The notes: generated by a model from the sequence alone, not told the origin. 64,000 bases of DNA from Melghirimyces thermohalophilus (GCF_900102685.1 NZ_FMZA01000003.1:1-64000), one strand, 5' to 3'; shown: positions 18,606-28,373, numbered from the stretch's first letter. Translations and numbers: made by a program.

Positions 18606-19496
18606 ATGAAAGAGGTACGTCAAATCGGTGTCATCGGTGCTGGTGTGATGGGAAAGGGAATCGTCTATCAGGCGGCTGTGCAAGGTTTTTCTGTCTGCCT
18701 GTATGACGCTGATCCGGAGGCGCTGGAGCAGGCAATTCCCCAATTGGAGTCATTGGTGGCACGGCAGGTGAAAAAAGAACGGATCACCTCGTCAGAGGGA
18801 GAGGCGACCTTGGACCGGATTCAGCCGGCGGATTCCTTGGAAGCTCTAGCTTCCTGTGACTTCATCATCGAAGCGGTGGTGGAGGATCTGGAAGTGAAGC
18901 AGAAGCTGTTCCGCCAACTGGATGCCATTTTCCCCGATGAAGTGGTGCTTGCCACCAACACTTCGGCCAAAAGCATCACGGAAATCGCGGCAGTGACCTC
19001 CAAGCCGGAGCGGGTGATCGGGATGCACTTTTTCAATCCGGTCCATCGCATGAAGCTGGTGGAAGTGGTCCGGGGGTTGCAAACCAGTGACCCGGTGGTG
19101 GAGCAAACCCTGCGCGTGGGGCGCGAACTGGGCAAAGAAACGGCCCGTATCCAGGAACGTCCCGGATTTGCCACCAGCCGAATCTCTGCCCTGGTGGGCA
19201 ATGAAGCCTTCTATATGCTGATGGAAGGGGTGGGTTCAGCGGAGGAGATCGACCGGGCGATCAAGCTGGGATTGAATCATCCGATGGGTCCCTTTGAATT
19301 GGGGGACCTGGTGGGTTGGGACACCCGGCTCAAGGTGCTGCAGTATCTCCATGAGACGCTGGGGGAAAAGTTTCGCCCCTGCCCCCTGTTGGTTCAGTAT
19401 GTGCAGGCCGGCCGGTTGGGGAGAAAGACCAGGCAGGGTGTGTACCGTTATGACGAACAGGGCCGTCGCTTGCAACAAACGGAAGAATCTCCATAA
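18606..19496 (+). CDS. 3-hydroxyacyl-CoA dehydrogenase (3-hydroxybutyryl-CoA dehydrogenase type)
   Basis: A 296-residue NAD-dependent enzyme that oxidises L-3-hydroxyacyl-CoA to the 3-keto form. The Rossmann motif is GAGVMGKG at about residues 11-18. The catalytic His lies in GMHFFNPVHRMKLVE, and the substrate segment NTSAKSITEIA precedes it. The length fits the stand-alone short family (Hbd/PaaH), not the FadB fusion. It is the first full gene behind a sigma-54 promoter. An ACAD gene follows after 14 bases. Confidence 0.9.
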   Translation: MKEVRQIGVIGAGVMGKGIVYQAAVQGFSVCLYDADPEALEQAIPQLESLVARQVKKERITSSEGEATLDRIQPADSLEALASCDFIIEAVVEDLEVKQKLFRQLDAIFPDEVVLATNTSAKSITEIAAVTSKPERVIGMHFFNPVHRMKLVEVVRGLQTSDPVVEQTLRVGRELGKETARIQERPGFATSRISALVGNEAFYMLMEGVGSAEEIDRAIKLGLNHPMGPFELGDLVGWDTRLKVLQYLHETLGEKFRPCPLLVQYVQAGRLGRKTRQGVYRYDEQGRRLQQTEESP

Positions 19497-19510
19497 GGAC
19501 GGTGATCAAT

Positions 19511-20659
19511 ATGGTCAGGACCGATACGGAAATCAAGCAACTCACCACCGTGGTTCGCGATTTTGTCCGGGAAGTGGTGGAACCGGTGGCCCAGACCATC
19601 GAGCAAGAAGACCTTGTGCCTGAAAAGGTGACGGAACAAGCCAAGGAATTAGGGCTGTTCGGGTTGTCCATTCCGACGGAATACGATGGGTTGGGCCTGA
19701 ACATGACCGAGAAATGCATGCTGCTGGAAGAGTTGGGGAAGACTCACAACGGATTTACCAGCCTGATCGGCGCCCACACGGGGATCGGTACAGTGGGCAT
19801 CGTGGAATTGGGCAATGAGGAGCAAAAGCGGCGGTTCCTGCCGGAGATGGCCCGGGGGGAACGGCTGGGCGCCTTCGCTCTGTCCGAGCCGGAAGCGGGA
19901 TCCAACGCCGCCAATCTCAGAACCCGCGCTGAACGAAAAGGGGACCGCTACATCCTGAACGGGATGAAGCATTTTATCACCAACGGTCCTGAGGCGGATG
20001 TGATCACCGTGATGGCGGTGACCGACCCCACCAAAGGAGCGAAGGGGATCACCTCCTTCCTGGTGGAGGCCGACACCCCGGGACTGAGCCGCGGTCCTGC
20101 CGACGAGAAGATGGGTCTTCGGGGATCCCACACCTGTCAACTCTTTTTCGAAGATGTGGAGGTGCCGGTGGAAAACCGCCTCGGCGAAGAAGGCCAGGGG
20201 TATGTCAATGCCCTCAAAATCCTGGCCAACGGACGCGCCTCCCTGGCTGCCCGTTGCCTCGGTTCCTGTGAAAAATTATTGGAGCTGTCGATGGATTATG
20301 CCATGCAACGGAAACAGTTCGGCCAACCGATCTTCGAGAATCAGGCGGTTCAGCATATGCTGGCGGACACTGCCCTGGAAATCGAAACCCTCCGCAGCCT
20401 GTTGTACCGGGTCACCTCCCTGGTGGATCAGGGGGAAAAAGTGATTAAAGAATCAGCTGCTGTCAAGTTGTACGCCTCTGAGGTGTACAACCGAGTTGCT
20501 GACCGAGCCGTCCAAATTTTCGGCGGCATGGGTTATATGAAAGAGTTTCCGGTGGAGCGGTTCTATCGGGATGCCCGCATCACCCGCATCTATGAGGGGA
20601 CCTCGGAGATTCAGCGGAATATCATCGCCGCGCAGTTGAAGCGGGAATACACCCGGTGA
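19511..20659 (+). CDS. Acyl-CoA dehydrogenase (short/branched-chain type)
   Basis: A 382-residue ACAD with all usual marks: AFALSEPEAGSNAANL for substrate and FAD, MKHFITNG, QIFGGMGYMKEFPVERFYRDA, and the catalytic Glu in RIYEGTSEIQR. It transfers electrons to ETF. ATG 19511 suits AAGGA at 19495 better than the GTG at 19502. It lies 14 bases after the 3-hydroxyacyl-CoA dehydrogenase and 13 before the CoA transferase, clearly one operon. Confidence 0.9.
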   Translation: MVRTDTEIKQLTTVVRDFVREVVEPVAQTIEQEDLVPEKVTEQAKELGLFGLSIPTEYDGLGLNMTEKCMLLEELGKTHNGFTSLIGAHTGIGTVGIVELGNEEQKRRFLPEMARGERLGAFALSEPEAGSNAANLRTRAERKGDRYILNGMKHFITNGPEADVITVMAVTDPTKGAKGITSFLVEADTPGLSRGPADEKMGLRGSHTCQLFFEDVEVPVENRLGEEGQGYVNALKILANGRASLAARCLGSCEKLLELSMDYAMQRKQFGQPIFENQAVQHMLADTALEIETLRSLLYRVTSLVDQGEKVIKESAAVKLYASEVYNRVADRAVQIFGGMGYMKEFPVERFYRDARITRIYEGTSEIQRNIIAAQLKREYTR

Positions 20660-20672
20660 GGAGGTGTGGACG

Positions 20673-21323
20673 GTGTCCGTGCAACAGATGACGGCGAAAC
20701 AGGCGGTGAGCCGGATTGAGTCCGGGGCCACCCTGATGGTGGGCGGCTTTGGCCTGTCCGGTGTCCCTTTCAAGCTGGTGGATGCTCTAGTGGAGTCGGA
20801 CCGGAGGGACTTCACCCTCATCAGCAACAATATCGGCACACCGGGGCAGGGATTGGGAAAGATGTTGAATACAGGGCGCATCCGAAAAGCGATCGGCACC
20901 TACTTCACCACCAATCCTGATGTAGGAGAAGCATACCAACAGGGGAGGCTGGAGGTGAAGTTGCTTCCCCAGGGCACCTTTTGTGAAGCGATCCGTGCCG
21001 GCGGAAGCGGGATTCCCGCTTTTTACACCCCGACCGCAGCGGAGACGGAATTGGCAGAGGGGAAAGAGGTCCGCGAGTTTGAGGGGAGACCCCATGTGTT
21101 GGAAAAAGCGCTGAAGGCCGATGTTTCCTTAGTGAAGGCGCATCTGGCCGATGAGCTGGGCAACTTGGTCTATTACAAAACGGCGCGCAATTTCAACCCC
21201 TTGATGGCCATGGCATCTCACCTCACCATCGTGGAAGTGGACCGGATCGTTCCTGCAGGAATGTTGGATCCGGAAGCCATCATTACTCCCCATCCCTTTG
21301 TCGATATCCTGGTAACGGAGTGA
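20673..21323 (+). CDS. scoA: 3-oxoacid CoA-transferase subunit A
   Basis: A 216-residue alpha subunit of a family I CoA transferase. It carries LMVGGFGLSGVPFKLVDAL near the N-terminus and a C-terminal LVYYKTARNFNPLMAMA segment. With subunit B it moves CoA between succinyl-CoA or acetyl-CoA and a 3-oxo or other short acid. GTG 20673 is chosen because GAGGAGG lies 8 bases before it. The stop overlaps the region of the next start. The substrate is not certain, and an AtoDA-like role is also possible. Confidence 0.88.
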   Translation: MSVQQMTAKQAVSRIESGATLMVGGFGLSGVPFKLVDALVESDRRDFTLISNNIGTPGQGLGKMLNTGRIRKAIGTYFTTNPDVGEAYQQGRLEVKLLPQGTFCEAIRAGGSGIPAFYTPTAAETELAEGKEVREFEGRPHVLEKALKADVSLVKAHLADELGNLVYYKTARNFNPLMAMASHLTIVEVDRIVPAGMLDPEAIITPHPFVDILVTE

Positions 21324-21328
21324 ATCAC

Positions 21329-22006
21329 ATGGAACATCAACTGATTCGAAGAAGGATCGCCCGTCGGGCGGCACAGGAGTTGCGCGACGGCGATGTGGTC
21401 AACCTGGGCATCGGCATTCCCACGCTGGTCAATAATGAACTTTCTCCCGGTGTGAACATCCATCTCCATACGGAAAACGGAATGATGGAAGTGGGGCCCA
21501 GCCCCCCGCCGGAAGCGGCGGATCCCCAACTGATCAATGCCAGCCGCCAATTGATTTCCGAATTGCCGGGCTCTTCCTATTTCGACAGCGGGTTATCCTT
21601 CGCCATGATGCGTGGAGGCCACCTGGATGTCACCATTATCGGGGCATTGCAGGTTAGCCAACGGGGAGATCTCGCCAGCTGGGCCGTCCCCGGTAAAACC
21701 GTGCTGGGGGTGGGAGGAGCCATGGATCTGGTGGTGGGAGCGAAACGGGTGATCGTGGCCACCACCCACCGTACCAAAGAAGGACAGCCGAAACTGCTCC
21801 CCGAATGCACCTTGCCGCTGACGGCCAGGGGGGAAGTGGATGTTCTGGTGACGGAACACGCGGTTTTCCGTTTTGAAGCGAATTGCATGATTTTGACCGA
21901 GATCGGAAGCCATTTGTCGCTTAGAGAATTGAAAGCGATCACACCGGCTGAATTTCAGGTGCATCCCCAGTTGAAAGTGGTCAACCGGAAGGAGGTGTTC
22001 CAATGA
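21329..22006 (+). CDS. scoB: 3-oxoacid CoA-transferase subunit B
   Basis: A 225-residue beta subunit. The catalytic Glu49 lies in LHTENGMMEVGP, the family signature. The C-terminal part (TEHAVFRFE, LRELKAITPAEF) is normal. It starts just after the A subunit ends. Its stop overlaps the ATG of the following binding protein (ATGA), so translation of transport and transferase genes is coupled. Confidence 0.9.
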   Translation: MEHQLIRRRIARRAAQELRDGDVVNLGIGIPTLVNNELSPGVNIHLHTENGMMEVGPSPPPEAADPQLINASRQLISELPGSSYFDSGLSFAMMRGGHLDVTIIGALQVSQRGDLASWAVPGKTVLGVGGAMDLVVGAKRVIVATTHRTKEGQPKLLPECTLPLTARGEVDVLVTEHAVFRFEANCMILTEIGSHLSLRELKAITPAEFQVHPQLKVVNRKEVFQ

Positions 22007-23262
22007 AGCGGTCGACCATCCTGCTGTTGACTTCGATGTTGACGCTCTCCCTGTTGGTGAGTGCCTGTGGACGGCCAGACTCCCGGGCTGACGCCAACAC
22101 AGTCCGGGTGGGGGTCGCCTTTCCCACTTCGGGGAATCTGGCGAAAATCGGTCAGTCTTGTACCCGGGGGACCCAGATCGCCGCAGATATCGCCAATGCC
22201 CAGGGGAAAGGGCCCAAGATCGAGTTGGACAAGGTGGATGTGCCGACGGCCGTAGCCGCTGTTCACGAGGTGAATCGCCTCATCCTGAAAGAGGATATCC
22301 GCGTGATCGTGGGTACCTACGCCAGTCCGAGCAGCATGGCCGCCAGCGGGATAACAGAGCGAAACCGAGCAGTGTTATGGGAGGTGGCGGCCACCGATCC
22401 CCGTCTCACCCGCCGCGGTTTCAAGTATGTTTTTCGTCCCAATCCTGATGCCACCATGTATGGGCCAGCGACGGTCCGTTTTCTGGAAGAAGTGGTGGGG
22501 CCGAAGCTGGGGTTGGAAAATAAAGAGATGAAAATGGCGCTCGTCCATGAGGACGGGGATTACGGCGAGGGCGTGGCTGCCTCCACCAAAAAGGCGGCCA
22601 AAAAAGCCGGCATCCCCATTGTGGAGGAGATTCGCTACAACGCGAAAGCGACTAATGACCTTTCTTCCGCCATCCTTCGTCTCAAAAATTCCGATGCTGA
22701 TATCATCAATATGGTGCAATACGACACTGATGCGCAGCTGTTTTGGAAACAGGCGAAACAGCTGGGCCTCAATGCCAAGGTGTTTATCGGAAACGGCGCG
22801 GGCCAAAGTTCAGATAATTTTGGACAAACCTTCGGAGAAGGAGCCGACGGGGTCATGGATACCAGCAGCGCCAATTCCGTCCACCCCCGGGCCTTGACGC
22901 CAGAAATGCGCAAAATGGAACAGGAATTTCAACGACGTTATGAGCAAAAGTACGGTCAAAAGCCCGATCTGATCGCCACGCTGGCTTTTTCTTCCGCCTA
23001 TATCCTGTTTCACGATGTGATCCCCAAAGCGGGGGGGACCGATCCAGATAAAATCCGGAAAGCGGCCCTTTCTTTAGACAAGCCGGTCGGATCCACCCTA
23101 GTCGGCTGGGGAGTCCAATTTAACGAAACCGGTCAGAATACCCGTGCGGCCATGTCGGTGATGCAGTGGCAAGATGGAAAGCTCGTGGTGATCTACCCGG
23201 AATCATTCAGCAAGAGCCAACCCCAGATGATCCCTATGCCTGAGTGGTCGGAAAGGAAATGA
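22003..23262 (+). CDS. ABC transporter substrate-binding lipoprotein (Liv type)
   Basis: A 419-residue periplasmic-binding type I protein. The lipobox is LVSAC, so Cys25 becomes the lipid anchor. The entry VRVGVAFPTSGNLAKIG and IRVIVGTYASPSSMA are typical of LivJ/K and AmiC-like proteins. Overlap with scoB by 4 bases and the surrounding beta-oxidation genes suggest that it binds the acid that the operon degrades, rather than leucine (inference). Confidence 0.88.
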   Translation: MKRSTILLLTSMLTLSLLVSACGRPDSRADANTVRVGVAFPTSGNLAKIGQSCTRGTQIAADIANAQGKGPKIELDKVDVPTAVAAVHEVNRLILKEDIRVIVGTYASPSSMAASGITERNRAVLWEVAATDPRLTRRGFKYVFRPNPDATMYGPATVRFLEEVVGPKLGLENKEMKMALVHEDGDYGEGVAASTKKAAKKAGIPIVEEIRYNAKATNDLSSAILRLKNSDADIINMVQYDTDAQLFWKQAKQLGLNAKVFIGNGAGQSSDNFGQTFGEGADGVMDTSSANSVHPRALTPEMRKMEQEFQRRYEQKYGQKPDLIATLAFSSAYILFHDVIPKAGGTDPDKIRKAALSLDKPVGSTLVGWGVQFNETGQNTRAAMSVMQWQDGKLVVIYPESFSKSQPQMIPMPEWSERK

Positions 23263-23275
23263 GAGGAGGGAATCC

Positions 23276-24151
23276 ATGATCTTTTTACAGCTCTTGATTT
23301 CCGGGATTCTGATCGGCGGGGTGTACGCCTTGATCAGTCTAGGGCTGACCCTGATTTTCGGCGTGATGCGCATTGTTAACTTTGTGCACGGGGATATGCT
23401 GATGGTGGCCATGTACTTCTCCTACTGGTTTTACACCTTATACTCCGTGGACAACTATATCGGCCTGTTTCTGGTGGTGCCTGCTCTCGGTCTGTTGGGA
23501 GCACTGATGTACCGGTTCGTCATCCGTCACGCCATCCGGCGCTCCCATGAAGCTTCCATTTTGGTTACCATCGGGCTGTCTATCGTGATTCAAAATGCTG
23601 CGTTATTGCTTTGGTCCGCCGATTACCGTTCCATTCATAACGAATGGGCGACTCGGTCACTGCAGTGGGGGGATCTCCGAATATCGTCGCCCTTGTTGAT
23701 CGCCTTTATCGTCGCCTTGGTGGTGACCGGAATCCTGTTCGCTTTTCTTCACCGCACCTATCTGGGTAAAGCGATCCGGGCGGCATCCATGGATCGCTTT
23801 GCGGCGGTCTTGATGGGAGTCCATCCCCAGCGGATTTTTACTCTGTCCTTCGCAATCGGCATCGCCCTCGTCGGGGTGGCCGGTGCCCTGTTGTCTTCTG
23901 TCTTTGCCGTTCACCCAACGTTGGGGACGCAATTTTTGTTGGTCTCCTTCGTGGTGGTGGTGTTGGGCGGATTGGGCAGTCTTCGGGGAGCGATTCTCGG
24001 CGGTCTGTTGATCGGCGTGGTAGAGACGACCAGTGCTTACTTTATCGGTTCTTCGATGAAACAACTGGTCTATCTCTTATTGTTTATCGTCATTCTGATC
24101 GTGAAGCCGGCGGGTCTGTTCGGTAAGCGGATTCCCGAGGTGAACCAATGA
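23276..24151 (+). CDS. livH: Branched-chain amino acid-type ABC permease LivH
   Basis: A 291-residue membrane permease beginning ISGILIGGVYALISLGLTL, with the family's GGLGSLRGAILGG near residue 225. About eight membrane segments are visible. GAGAGGAGGG precedes the ATG. It overlaps livM by 4 bases. Unlike its counterpart at 2965, it is intact. Confidence 0.9.
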   Translation: MIFLQLLISGILIGGVYALISLGLTLIFGVMRIVNFVHGDMLMVAMYFSYWFYTLYSVDNYIGLFLVVPALGLLGALMYRFVIRHAIRRSHEASILVTIGLSIVIQNAALLLWSADYRSIHNEWATRSLQWGDLRISSPLLIAFIVALVVTGILFAFLHRTYLGKAIRAASMDRFAAVLMGVHPQRIFTLSFAIGIALVGVAGALLSSVFAVHPTLGTQFLLVSFVVVVLGGLGSLRGAILGGLLIGVVETTSAYFIGSSMKQLVYLLLFIVILIVKPAGLFGKRIPEVNQ

Positions 24152-25218
24152 TGAACGTCACAACCGAAGGAAATAAGAGACGGTCGGCGATCCTGACACC
24201 CACCGTCGGAGTGGGGTCAGCTGCGCTCTTTCTGATCGCCCTACCCTTTTTGCTGCAAAACCAACTCTATTATTTGGATACTGTGATTTTGGCTCTGTTA
24301 TGGGGAGCTGCAGCCGGCGCCTGGAATCTGGCCGGGGGGTACGGAGGTTTGCTCTCCCTGGGGCATGCCGCCTTCTTCGGGATCGGGGCCTACACCTCCA
24401 CGCTGCTGTTCGTGCGGCTGGGCATTTCCCCGTGGCTGGGGATGTTGGTGGGAGCGGTGTTGGCAGCGATATTGGGCTGGTTGATCGGGATCATCACCTT
24501 GCGCATGAAAGGCCCTTTTTTTGGATTGGCCACCATCGCCATCGCTGAGGTGCTCATGATTGTGGCTGTCAACTGGACGGAAGTGACTCAGGGTTCCCAG
24601 GGGATTACCGTCCCATATAAACCGGGGTTTGCCAACATGGCCTTTGACTCGAAAATTCCTTATTACTTTATCGCATTGGTCATCTGTCTGATCCCCTTTC
24701 TGCTGGCCCGGTGGTTGAAGCAGTCCAAGTTCGGTTATGAGCTGATGGCGATTCGAGACAATGAAGCGGCGGCTCAAGCCCTCGGTATCCATACGGTTCG
24801 GGTGAAGGTGGGGATCCTGGTGATCAGCAGTGCGATCACGGCCGTAGCCGGCACTTTTTATGCCCAGTATGTCACGGTGATCGAACCATATCACGAATTT
24901 TCCTTCAATGTTTCCATTCAGATGGTGCTGATGACTATGATCGGTGGATTGGGTATGGCCTTGGGGCCGGTGTTCGGCAGTTTTGTCGTCACTGGACTGG
25001 ACACCCTGATGCGTGATCTGTTGCAAGGGACGCAGGGAGGCGTCCACGCGATGATGTACGGGACGCTGTTGGTGCTGGTGGTGCTGTTTGTACCTGAAGG
25101 CATGATTCCGTGGCTAAAAGAGCGATTCCGTTCAGGAAAAGGGGGGAGATCACATGGCTCCGTTGTTGACAGTGGAGCATCTGACCAAACGTTTCGGGGG
25201 CCTGACGGCGGTGGATGA
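24148..25218 (+). CDS. livM: Branched-chain amino acid-type ABC permease LivM
   Basis: A 356-residue permease with AGAWNLAGGYGGLLSLGHAAFF near residue 50 and IGGLGMALGPVFG near residue 265. The last 25 residues are hydrophilic and lie entirely within the start of livG, a 65-base overlap that is unusually long. A run of six G at about 25138-25145 may hide a miscount that moves the true stop forward to about 25166. The two start codons ATG ATG at 24148 and 24151 cannot be told apart. Confidence 0.87.
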   Translation: MMNVTTEGNKRRSAILTPTVGVGSAALFLIALPFLLQNQLYYLDTVILALLWGAAAGAWNLAGGYGGLLSLGHAAFFGIGAYTSTLLFVRLGISPWLGMLVGAVLAAILGWLIGIITLRMKGPFFGLATIAIAEVLMIVAVNWTEVTQGSQGITVPYKPGFANMAFDSKIPYYFIALVICLIPFLLARWLKQSKFGYELMAIRDNEAAAQALGIHTVRVKVGILVISSAITAVAGTFYAQYVTVIEPYHEFSFNVSIQMVLMTMIGGLGMALGPVFGSFVVTGLDTLMRDLLQGTQGGVHAMMYGTLLVLVVLFVPEGMIPWLKERFRSGKGGRSHGSVVDSGASDQTFRGPDGGG

Positions 25219-25888
25219 TGTTTCCTTTACCGTGGAGGAAGGCGATTTCTTAGGGATCATCGGGCCCAATGGAGCGGGCAAAACCACCCTGTTTCACCTG
25301 ATTACTGGCTTTCTGCCAACCGATGCGGGGGAGGTTTGGTTCAAAGGGAAAGCGATCACAGGTAAAAAAGCGTATCAGATCAGCCGGCTGGGGATGACTC
25401 GGACCTTCCAGATCACGAAACCTTTCGGTCAGCTGGATGTGATGGAAAATGTGGTGGTGGCCGCCCTGCAGCAATCCCCCGCCTTGCGGGAGGCGAGGGA
25501 ACGGGCGGAAGAGGTGCTCCGGTTTGTAGGCTTGGGAGCTTATCTCCACCATTCCGTCACCCATCTGCCGATCGGTTTGAAAAAGAAGCTGGAACTGGCC
25601 AAAGCCTTGGCCACACGTCCCTCCCTCCTGTTTCTGGATGAGGTGATGGGGGGACTCTCCCCCGACGAGGTCCGGGATCTGATGGACGTGTTGCGAAAAG
25701 TTCAGGAGACCGGTGTGACGCTGGTGATGATCGAGCACGTATTGCAGGCGATCACCGAGCTGACGCAAACGTTGCTGGTCCTTCATCACGGGGCGCTGCT
25801 GGCCCATGGAGCGACAGTTGACGTGATTCGTGATCCGGAAGTGGTGGATGCCTACCTGGGGGAGGTGGAGCCGGATGCTGTCCATTGA
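25154..25888 (+). CDS. livG: ABC transporter ATP-binding protein LivG
   Basis: A 244-residue ATPase with Walker A GPNGAGKTT, the LivG-type RTFQITKPFGQLDVMENV, LPIGLKKKLELAKAL in place of the usual signature, and Walker B LLFLDEVMGG, where the common Pro after Glu is Val. GGGGGGAGATCAC precedes the ATG. It overlaps the next ATPase gene. Confidence 0.88.
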   Translation: MAPLLTVEHLTKRFGGLTAVDDVSFTVEEGDFLGIIGPNGAGKTTLFHLITGFLPTDAGEVWFKGKAITGKKAYQISRLGMTRTFQITKPFGQLDVMENVVVAALQQSPALREARERAEEVLRFVGLGAYLHHSVTHLPIGLKKKLELAKALATRPSLLFLDEVMGGLSPDEVRDLMDVLRKVQETGVTLVMIEHVLQAITELTQTLLVLHHGALLAHGATVDVIRDPEVVDAYLGEVEPDAVH

Positions 25889-26579
25889 GAAGGGGTACGG
25901 ACGATATGGGGAGTTGACGGTGCTGCACGACATTCACTTATCCGTCTCCCGCGGTTCAATCGTCAGTGTGGTGGGGACCAACGGAGCGGGCAAATCCTCC
26001 TTGATGAAATTCCTGATGGGCGTGGAGATCGAGACGGAGGGTCGGATCTGGCTGGAGGGAGAGGAGATCAGCCGCTGGCCTACGCATCAACGGGTGGCAG
26101 CCGGCATGGTGATGGTGCCGGAGGGGCGAAGGTTGTTTCCGGAGATGTCGGTGCGGGAGAACCTGGAGATGGGGAGCTACACGCCCCGTGCCCGCAAGCG
26201 GCGAAAACAGGGATTCGACTTCGTCTATTCCCTGTTGCCGAAGCTGAAGGAGCGGGAAAAACAGCCGGCCGGTTCTCTAAGCGGCGGAGAGCAGCAGATG
26301 GTGGCCTTGGGAAGGGCCTTGATAGCCCAACCTCAGGTACTGCTGTTGGATGAACCTTTTTTGGGACTGGCACCGATTATGGTGCGTCAGGTGACTCGAT
26401 TTTTGCAGGAACTGAGAGAGCAGGGTCTCACCATTCTGATGGTGGAACAAAATGCTACCTTTTCCCTCAGGTGTTCCGATTGGGGCTACGTATTGGTTAG
26501 CGGCCGGATTGTCTCCGATGGACAGGGAAAAGATCTTTTACACAGCCGAGACTTGCGAAAAGTGTATTTGGGTGTTTGA
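25875..26579 (+). CDS. livF: ABC transporter ATP-binding protein LivF
   Basis: A 234-residue ATPase with Walker A GTNGAGKSS, signature SLSGGEQQM, Walker B VLLLDEPFLGLAP and the LivF-like end LLHSRDLRKVYLGV. ATG 25875 follows GGGGGAGG and lies inside the end of livG. It completes the second transporter of this class in the window. Confidence 0.9.
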   Translation: MLSIEKGYGRYGELTVLHDIHLSVSRGSIVSVVGTNGAGKSSLMKFLMGVEIETEGRIWLEGEEISRWPTHQRVAAGMVMVPEGRRLFPEMSVRENLEMGSYTPRARKRRKQGFDFVYSLLPKLKEREKQPAGSLSGGEQQMVALGRALIAQPQVLLLDEPFLGLAPIMVRQVTRFLQELREQGLTILMVEQNATFSLRCSDWGYVLVSGRIVSDGQGKDLLHSRDLRKVYLGV

Positions 26580-26630
26580 AGAAGGGAACAGAGATCGGCC
26601 GCTATTTTTTAAGAAGGGGAAGGACTTAGA

Positions 26631-27024
26631 GTGGGCGACGGAAGGATAAAGAAGCGGAGTTACAACAGCTGTTTCGATATTTCCCCCGGGATATTCCCTT
26701 CTGGCATCTGGCAACATATCGGCTGACGGTGGAGCGGCTGCACTTCAACGGAAACGGGACCGCCCACGGCGGGGTGCTCTCTTCACTGCTGGACAACGCC
26801 GTGGGCTTGGCGATCCAGTCCGTGTCGGGGGCGAAAGCGGCTACCACTCAGATGATCCATGTGGATTTTATACCCCAGTCTCCGAGGAACTCATCCGCTG
26901 TCACGGGGAAGTGCTGCATCAGACCCGCCGCACGGTGACGGCCTGGGGGACGGTGGTGGATGAGTCTGATATGATGGTCACGGTCACCGGGTTTTTCCGC
27001 ATTTTGTGCAAATCGGATTCTTGA
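26631..27024 (+). pseudogene. PaaI-like hotdog thioesterase, two frameshifts
   Basis: A small hotdog-fold acyl-CoA thioesterase of about 131 residues. The core HFNGNGTAHGGVLSSLLDNA is the PaaI/YbgC active-site helix, with the conserved G-x-x-H-G-G. The C-terminal part VSEELIRCHGEVLHQTRRTV lies in another frame. Restoring one G at 26878 (CAG GTC TCC) joins these two. A second missing G at 26644-26645 joins the GTG start (26631) to the core. It probably hydrolyses stalled CoA thioesters of the operon. Single-base losses suggest base-calling errors. Confidence 0.7.
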
Positions 27025-27035
27025 GGAGTGATCCA

Positions 27036-28247
27036 ATGTTTGATTTTTCGCCAACAGAAGAGCAGCAGGCGGTGCAGAAGACTGTACGCAAATTTGTCGA
27101 CCGGGAAATCATGCCTCATATCGAAAAATGGGATGCGGAACAGCACTTTGAAACCGAGATGATCGATCAAATGGCCGACTTGGGCTTGATGGGGGTCTGT
27201 ATCCCCGAAGAATACGGAGGACAGGGGATGGATTACAATACTCTGGCCATCGTTTGTGCTGAACTGGAGCGGGGGGACACCGCCTTCCGGACGGCGGTAT
27301 CCGTCCATACGGCCTTGAATAGCATGACGTTGCTCCAGTGGGGGGATCAACACCAAAAGGAGAAATATTTGACCCCTCAGGCACAGGGGACCCGGGTGGG
27401 AGCTTACGGATTGACCGAACCCAATGCCGGCTCCGATGTGGCGGCTCTGCAAACGCGGGCGGTAAAGGACGGGGATGACTATATTCTCAACGGGAGCAAG
27501 ACCTGGATCTCCCTCTGCGATGTGGCCGATCACTTCCTCATCTTCGCCAAAACCGATCCGGATGCGGGACATCGGGGGTTGTCCTGTTTCATTGTGGAAC
27601 GGACCTGGGAAGGGGTGTCCACTCGCGGTTTTAAACACAAGTTGGGTATTCGGGCGGGCAATACCGGAGAGGTTTTTCTGGAAAACGTGCGGGTGCCCAA
27701 GGAAAACCTTGTCGGGGAGGAAGGGGAAGGATTCAAAATTGCGATGTCTGCTTTGGACAACGGTCGGTTTAGTGTGGCTGCCGGCGCGGTCGGCCTGATC
27801 GACGCCTGCATCGAGGCCAGCGTCAAGTACGCCCATGAACGGGAAACCTTCGGAAAACCGATCGGCCGCCACCAGCTGGTTCAGCAGATGATTGCCAAGA
27901 TGATTGCCGGTTACGAATCCTCCCAGCTGTTGGTCTACCGGGTGGGCTGGATGAAAAACCAGGGCATGCGCAACACCCGGGAAACGTCTCTCGCCAAATG
28001 GTATGCCTGTGACGCTGCCTTCCAAGCTGCAGTGGACGCCGTTCAGATCCACGGGGCCAACGGATACTCCCACGAATTTCCCGTGGAGCGGTATATGAGA
28101 AACGCCAAAGCTCCTGTTATCTACGAAGGTACCCGGGAAATCCATCAGGTGATGCAAGGGGAGTATGCCCTCGGTTACCGCAAGGATAAAGATTTGCGGA
28201 AGACGCTGCCCCGGTGGCCCTTTAAAAAAGAAGAAATCTTCTCTTAA
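27036..28247 (+). CDS. Glutaryl-CoA-dehydrogenase-like acyl-CoA dehydrogenase
   Basis: A 403-residue ACAD. Besides the usual YGLTEPNAGSDVAAL, QIHGANGYSHEFPVERYMRNA and catalytic Glu in VIYEGTREIHQ, it has Glu78 and Arg85 in ELERGDTAFRTAVSV. The same 7-residue spacing is found for Glu87 and Arg94 of glutaryl-CoA dehydrogenase (ERVDSGYRSAMSV), where Arg94 binds the free carboxylate. It may therefore act on a dicarboxylyl-CoA (inference). It is about 85% identical by eye to the ACAD at 37788. GAGGAG precedes the ATG at 27036. A terminator follows. Confidence 0.85.
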   Translation: MFDFSPTEEQQAVQKTVRKFVDREIMPHIEKWDAEQHFETEMIDQMADLGLMGVCIPEEYGGQGMDYNTLAIVCAELERGDTAFRTAVSVHTALNSMTLLQWGDQHQKEKYLTPQAQGTRVGAYGLTEPNAGSDVAALQTRAVKDGDDYILNGSKTWISLCDVADHFLIFAKTDPDAGHRGLSCFIVERTWEGVSTRGFKHKLGIRAGNTGEVFLENVRVPKENLVGEEGEGFKIAMSALDNGRFSVAAGAVGLIDACIEASVKYAHERETFGKPIGRHQLVQQMIAKMIAGYESSQLLVYRVGWMKNQGMRNTRETSLAKWYACDAAFQAAVDAVQIHGANGYSHEFPVERYMRNAKAPVIYEGTREIHQVMQGEYALGYRKDKDLRKTLPRWPFKKEEIFS

Positions 28248-28260
28248 TCTGTGCGAAAGC

Positions 28261-28286
28261 TGCCGGCTGAAGTCCGGCATCTTTTT
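28261..28286 (+). terminator. Intrinsic terminator ending the hbd-Liv-ACAD operon
   Basis: TGCCGG (28261-28266) pairs with CCGGCA (28274-28279) and is followed by TCTTTTT. It closes the long sigma-54-driven operon. Confidence 0.85.
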
Positions 28287-28373
28287 ATGGGGCTGGACAG
28301 GAGACCGGATGTCTGCTATTTTTGACAAAAATTAATGGGTAGAATCTTAGGAATAGAAAGGATGCGGCTTTTT

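Noticed and set aside
28322-28354. TTGACA followed by TAGAAT or TAGGAAT as promoter of the isomerase gene
   Set aside because: Spacings of 12 or more than 19 bases do not suit a sigma-A promoter.
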